Positions 61,078 through 63,392 of a DNA stretch of 63,392 nt are shown here, in pieces. Each line of letters opens with the position of its first letter. Positions within the stretch are counted from its first letter, which is position 1. A program made the position numbers and the translations under genes. The notes beneath the pieces were generated by a model. It was not told the DNA's origin. It searched no databases and was given only the letters and a program-made list of their open reading frames with translations. This DNA is from Oscillospiraceae bacterium (GTDB taxonomy: Bacteria; Bacillota; Clostridia; Oscillospirales; Oscillospiraceae): NCBI GenBank assembly GCA_017445875.1, contig JAFSRZ010000013.1, positions 1 to 63,392 of the forward strand. Direction: 5' to 3'.

Positions 61078-61710
61078 TTGAGACAATTCCTGACGCTGTT
61101 GTGTCTGCTTGCCGTTCTGACGGGATGTACGTCCGGCGCGTTGCCGGAATCGGAATCGGCGGAACTGTCGGCGGCGGACGGAACGTTTATCGATATCGCC
61201 GGACATCCCATGGAATACGAGATTTTAGAGGGACTGGAACTGGGACTGTACCGTGTCCCGTCCGACGGACGCTTCCGCCCCGATGAACCGGCTACACATG
61301 GCGATTTCCTTTTAGCGCTCTGGAATTTCTCCGGACGCCCCGGCGACAGCGCCAACGAGTTGCAAAACGCGCTCGACTGGGCCGCCGATACCGAATATCC
61401 AGACAATGTCCCCGCCACGCCGGACGACCCTATCACGCGTCAGGAGGCCATGTCCATTCTCTACACCCATAACGGCGGCGTCAGCGGCGTGGAGGCCATG
61501 CTGACCGGAATCTATGACAACGGCTTCCGCGACAGCGCGCAAATACCCCCCGGCGGGAAAGCCGCCCTTTATTGGGGCTTCTACAATGTTCTCATCAGGG
61601 AGACGGAACCGGGCATCATTTCCCCGTCCGGCACAGTTTCCCGTGGAGATATGGCAGACATCATGATTCGCTACGTGAACATGTTCCGGGGCGAATCGCC
61701 GGAAAATTAA
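61078..61710 (+). CDS. Lipoprotein with SLH-like domains
   Basis: A 210-aa protein from TTG 61078, which follows AAGGAGG by 7 nt. The signal ends LTGC (C17). The rest shows S-layer homology features: IAGHPMEYEILEGLELGLYR, GRFRPDEPATHGDFLLALWNFSG, DPITRQEAMSILY, SPSGTVSRGDMADIMIRYVN. An ATG at 61012 would prepend 22 residues and spoil the signal peptide. SLH domains bind pyruvylated secondary wall polymers, so this lipoprotein could bridge membrane and wall. Confidence 0.82.
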   Translation: MRQFLTLLCLLAVLTGCTSGALPESESAELSAADGTFIDIAGHPMEYEILEGLELGLYRVPSDGRFRPDEPATHGDFLLALWNFSGRPGDSANELQNALDWAADTEYPDNVPATPDDPITRQEAMSILYTHNGGVSGVEAMLTGIYDNGFRDSAQIPPGGKAALYWGFYNVLIRETEPGIISPSGTVSRGDMADIMIRYVNMFRGESPEN

Positions 61711-61729
61711 GTGAGGAGGAATCAGTGCA

Positions 61730-62371
61730 GTGAAGAAGATGTTAATTTGCTGCGGCGTACTGTGCATGACCCTGTTACTGTTCTGCGGAACCGCTCTCGC
61801 GGCCGTGGAAGTCCAGCCGGGCGACGACTCCAGCGTCACCGTCACGAAGAAGGACGCGGACGAAAAGGTATTCACAGTCACCAAAAGCAGCGGCGTATCG
61901 GACGGGCAACTCTATCTGGTCATGATTCAGAAGGGCAACGCCAGCGACATGCCCACCGCCGAGAACTTGTATTATCTGAACGTCGAAAAGGCCAGCGGCA
62001 CCACGTTCACCATGGACGCCTATCCGAAGGACTTGGACGGAGGTACGTACGTTGTGTATCTGTCCGACTACGCGGGCGCGAACGGCGGGCGGAACGCGGT
62101 TGCCACACTGCTTGTCGACATTGACGAACCCAAGTACGGCGATGTCAACGGCGACAACGAAGTGACCGGCAAAGACAGAATCATCCTGTCCCGGTATCTC
62201 GCCAAGTGGGCTGACTACGGCGAGGACAAGACCGACGCCAACTATAAAGTAGTCAAGGACAACGCCGACGTAAACAAGGACGGACAATTGACCGGCAAAG
62301 ACAGAATCATTCTGTCCCGGCACCTTGCCAAGTGGGCTGACTACCAGACACTCCCCATGCCGGAATCGTAA
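61730..62371 (+). CDS. Secreted dockerin-domain protein
   Basis: A 213-aa protein with a signal peptide (residues 1-~25, ending ALA). A beta-rich domain (~26-140) is followed by a type I dockerin made of two calcium-loop repeats, GDVNGDNEVTGKDRIILSRYL and ADVNKDGQLTGKDRIILSRHL. Dockerins bind cohesins. The GTG start at 61730 follows GAGGAGG. The downstream cohesin protein is an obvious candidate partner. No enzyme domain is visible in this protein. Confidence 0.93.
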   Translation: MKKMLICCGVLCMTLLLFCGTALAAVEVQPGDDSSVTVTKKDADEKVFTVTKSSGVSDGQLYLVMIQKGNASDMPTAENLYYLNVEKASGTTFTMDAYPKDLDGGTYVVYLSDYAGANGGRNAVATLLVDIDEPKYGDVNGDNEVTGKDRIILSRYLAKWADYGEDKTDANYKVVKDNADVNKDGQLTGKDRIILSRHLAKWADYQTLPMPES

Positions 62372-62458
62372 TTCACGGATATGTTGCGCTGAAACCGGAG
62401 GGACACAGCCTCAGCGCAAGAGCGGATGTTAGGCGCAACGCCTACAGGAGGATTTAAC

Positions 62459-63392
62459 ATGCTGAAAAGATGTTTCGGTGTGCTGTTGGTCATCTGCATG
62501 CTTTTTACGATGACGCAGCCCATCATGGTTACTGCCGCCGATGACGGCACTCTGGTCGTCGGCAACGGCACGGTAGCCGCAGGCGACACGGAGACGGTAA
62601 TTCCTATCACAGTGAAAAAGACCGGCACTGTGGGGGCTATCTCGCTTCAGTTTGACGTGGTATTCCCGGAGGAACTGATTCTCACGGAAAAGCCCGTTGT
62701 CGGAACCCTGTTCGCGGATAAGGGACTTCATCAGGCAGTCTTTACAAGCCCGTACACCATCAGTCTGGGCAATGACACCGCCACTGAGAATGTCACTGCC
62801 GAAGGAGACCTGTTTACTTTGAATTTCAAAGTGAAAGAAGGAACTCCCGCTGGCACATACAACATTGAGATTAACAGCGACAGTCAGGATAACTACAACG
62901 CTGATGTTGACAATGTGGTATTCGGCGTCACCAACGGCGCGATTACCGTTGGTTCCCCCACGCAGGGAGAGCCGGAACAGTTCACGGTGACATTCGATGT
63001 CAACGGCGGCACGCCGACTATTGACCCCGTAAAGGTTGACAAGGACGCCACGGTATCCGCGCCGACGGCTACGCTTACCAAAACCGGGTTCACGTTCGAC
63101 GGCTGGTTCACGGACGCCAACACTACCACCAAGTTTGACTTTGCCACACCCATTACCGCCGACACCACCCTTTACGCCGGTTGGACAGCGGTCACGCCGG
63201 AACAGTTCACGGTGACATTCGATGTCAACGGCGGTACGCCCACCATTGACCCCGTAAAGGTCAACAAGGACGCCACGGTATCCGCGCCGACGGCTACGCT
63301 TACCAAAACCGGGTTCACGTTCGACGGCTGGTTCACGGACGCTAACGCTACCACCAAGTTTGACTTTGCCACGCCCATTACCGCCGACACCA
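62459..63392 (+). CDS. Cohesin-domain protein with Listeria-Bacteroides repeats, incomplete
   Basis: An open frame of at least 311 codons runs off the right edge. A signal peptide (residues 1-~26) is followed by a cohesin-like domain (~30-160; VVGNGTVAAGDTETVIPITV, LFTLNFKVKEGTPAGTYNIEI). Tandem Listeria-Bacteroides (Flg_new) repeats come next (VTFDVNGGTPTIDPVKVDKD, GFTFDGWFTDANTTTKFDF), at least two copies. CAGGAGGAT precedes ATG 62459. It could display dockerin proteins at the cell surface. Type of cohesin and anchor are unknown because the end is missing. Confidence 0.88.
   Translation, partial: MLKRCFGVLLVICMLFTMTQPIMVTAADDGTLVVGNGTVAAGDTETVIPITVKKTGTVGAISLQFDVVFPEELILTEKPVVGTLFADKGLHQAVFTSPYTISLGNDTATENVTAEGDLFTLNFKVKEGTPAGTYNIEINSDSQDNYNADVDNVVFGVTNGAITVGSPTQGEPEQFTVTFDVNGGTPTIDPVKVDKDATVSAPTATLTKTGFTFDGWFTDANTTTKFDFATPITADTTLYAGWTAVTPEQFTVTFDVNGGTPTIDPVKVNKDATVSAPTATLTKTGFTFDGWFTDANATTKFDFATPITADT
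62971..63392 (+). repeat. 225-bp tandem repeats, nearly identical
   Basis: The segment from 62971 recurs from 63196 with a period of 225 bp (75 codons) and only a few base differences. The second copy continues to the window edge, so further copies may follow. Confidence 0.9.

Noticed and set aside
1-63392. CRISPR array, insertion sequence or rRNA
   Set aside because: I saw no regularly spaced repeats, transposase or rRNA sequence. The regular repeats present are protein-coding (LRR, BspA-like, Listeria-Bacteroides).

Overview
The window is about 63 kb of GC-rich chromosome from a spore-forming anaerobic Bacillota (Clostridia). An Oscillospiraceae-like gut or rumen organism fits best. The evidence is the sporulation genes (spoIIIAA, spoIIIAB, yabP, yabQ, a SpoVB-like flippase, a YlbJ-like protein), the CtsR/McsA/ClpC system, HemZ, the recJ-relA-dtd order, and a secretome rich in BspA-type LRR, SLH, cohesin, dockerin and Listeria-Bacteroides repeats. 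The taxonomic placement is inference.

Region 1 (1-7633). The first ~733 bases encode no protein. They fold between the two strands of a perfect 15-bp helix and precede a 187-aa membrane protein with a DxxxD motif, followed by dxs, tlyA, nadK, a small membrane protein, recN and an Rrf2 regulator. This is the known setting of OLE RNA and its membrane partner OapA, so I call it an OLE RNA locus. It is the most interesting element in the window.

Region 2 (7651-24782). This holds a 1129-aa secreted subtilase fused to BspA-like repeats and Sel1 repeats, a YlbJ-like membrane protein, and a five-gene peptide ABC transporter on the minus strand. Next comes ctsR-mcsA-clpC with two CtsR boxes and no mcsB, then an LRR protein and a beta-helix lipoprotein.

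Region 3 (24866-38614). spoIIIAA and spoIIIAB are followed after 3 bp by a minus-strand block of phage packaging and structural genes: small and large terminase, portal, scaffold-like, capsid, adaptor and tail proteins. I see no integrase, lysis, replication or tape-measure gene. Its promoter carries LexA/DinR-type boxes, and a third perfect box lies beyond the block near two unrecognised genes. The rest of the spoIIIA operon (AC-AH) is absent here.

Region 4 (38685-56844) is mostly housekeeping: cstA, a DUF1540 gene, an NfeD/SPFH pair and a Sel1 protein with a PriA-like N-terminus. These are followed by recJ-relA-dtd-MBL-hemZ, a zinc-ribbon gene, the yabM-mazG-hup-rqcP-yabP-yabQ-divIC-yabR cluster, and a SerA-like dehydrogenase.

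Region 5 (56845-63392). Two tRNA genes (Arg-CCT, Pro-TGG) with a consensus promoter and terminator lead to a surface cluster. It comprises a large Ig-repeat protein with a papain-like Cys-His-Asp arrangement, an SLH-like lipoprotein, a dockerin protein, and a cohesin plus Listeria-Bacteroides-repeat protein that runs off the window. Small GC-rich palindromes recur between genes.
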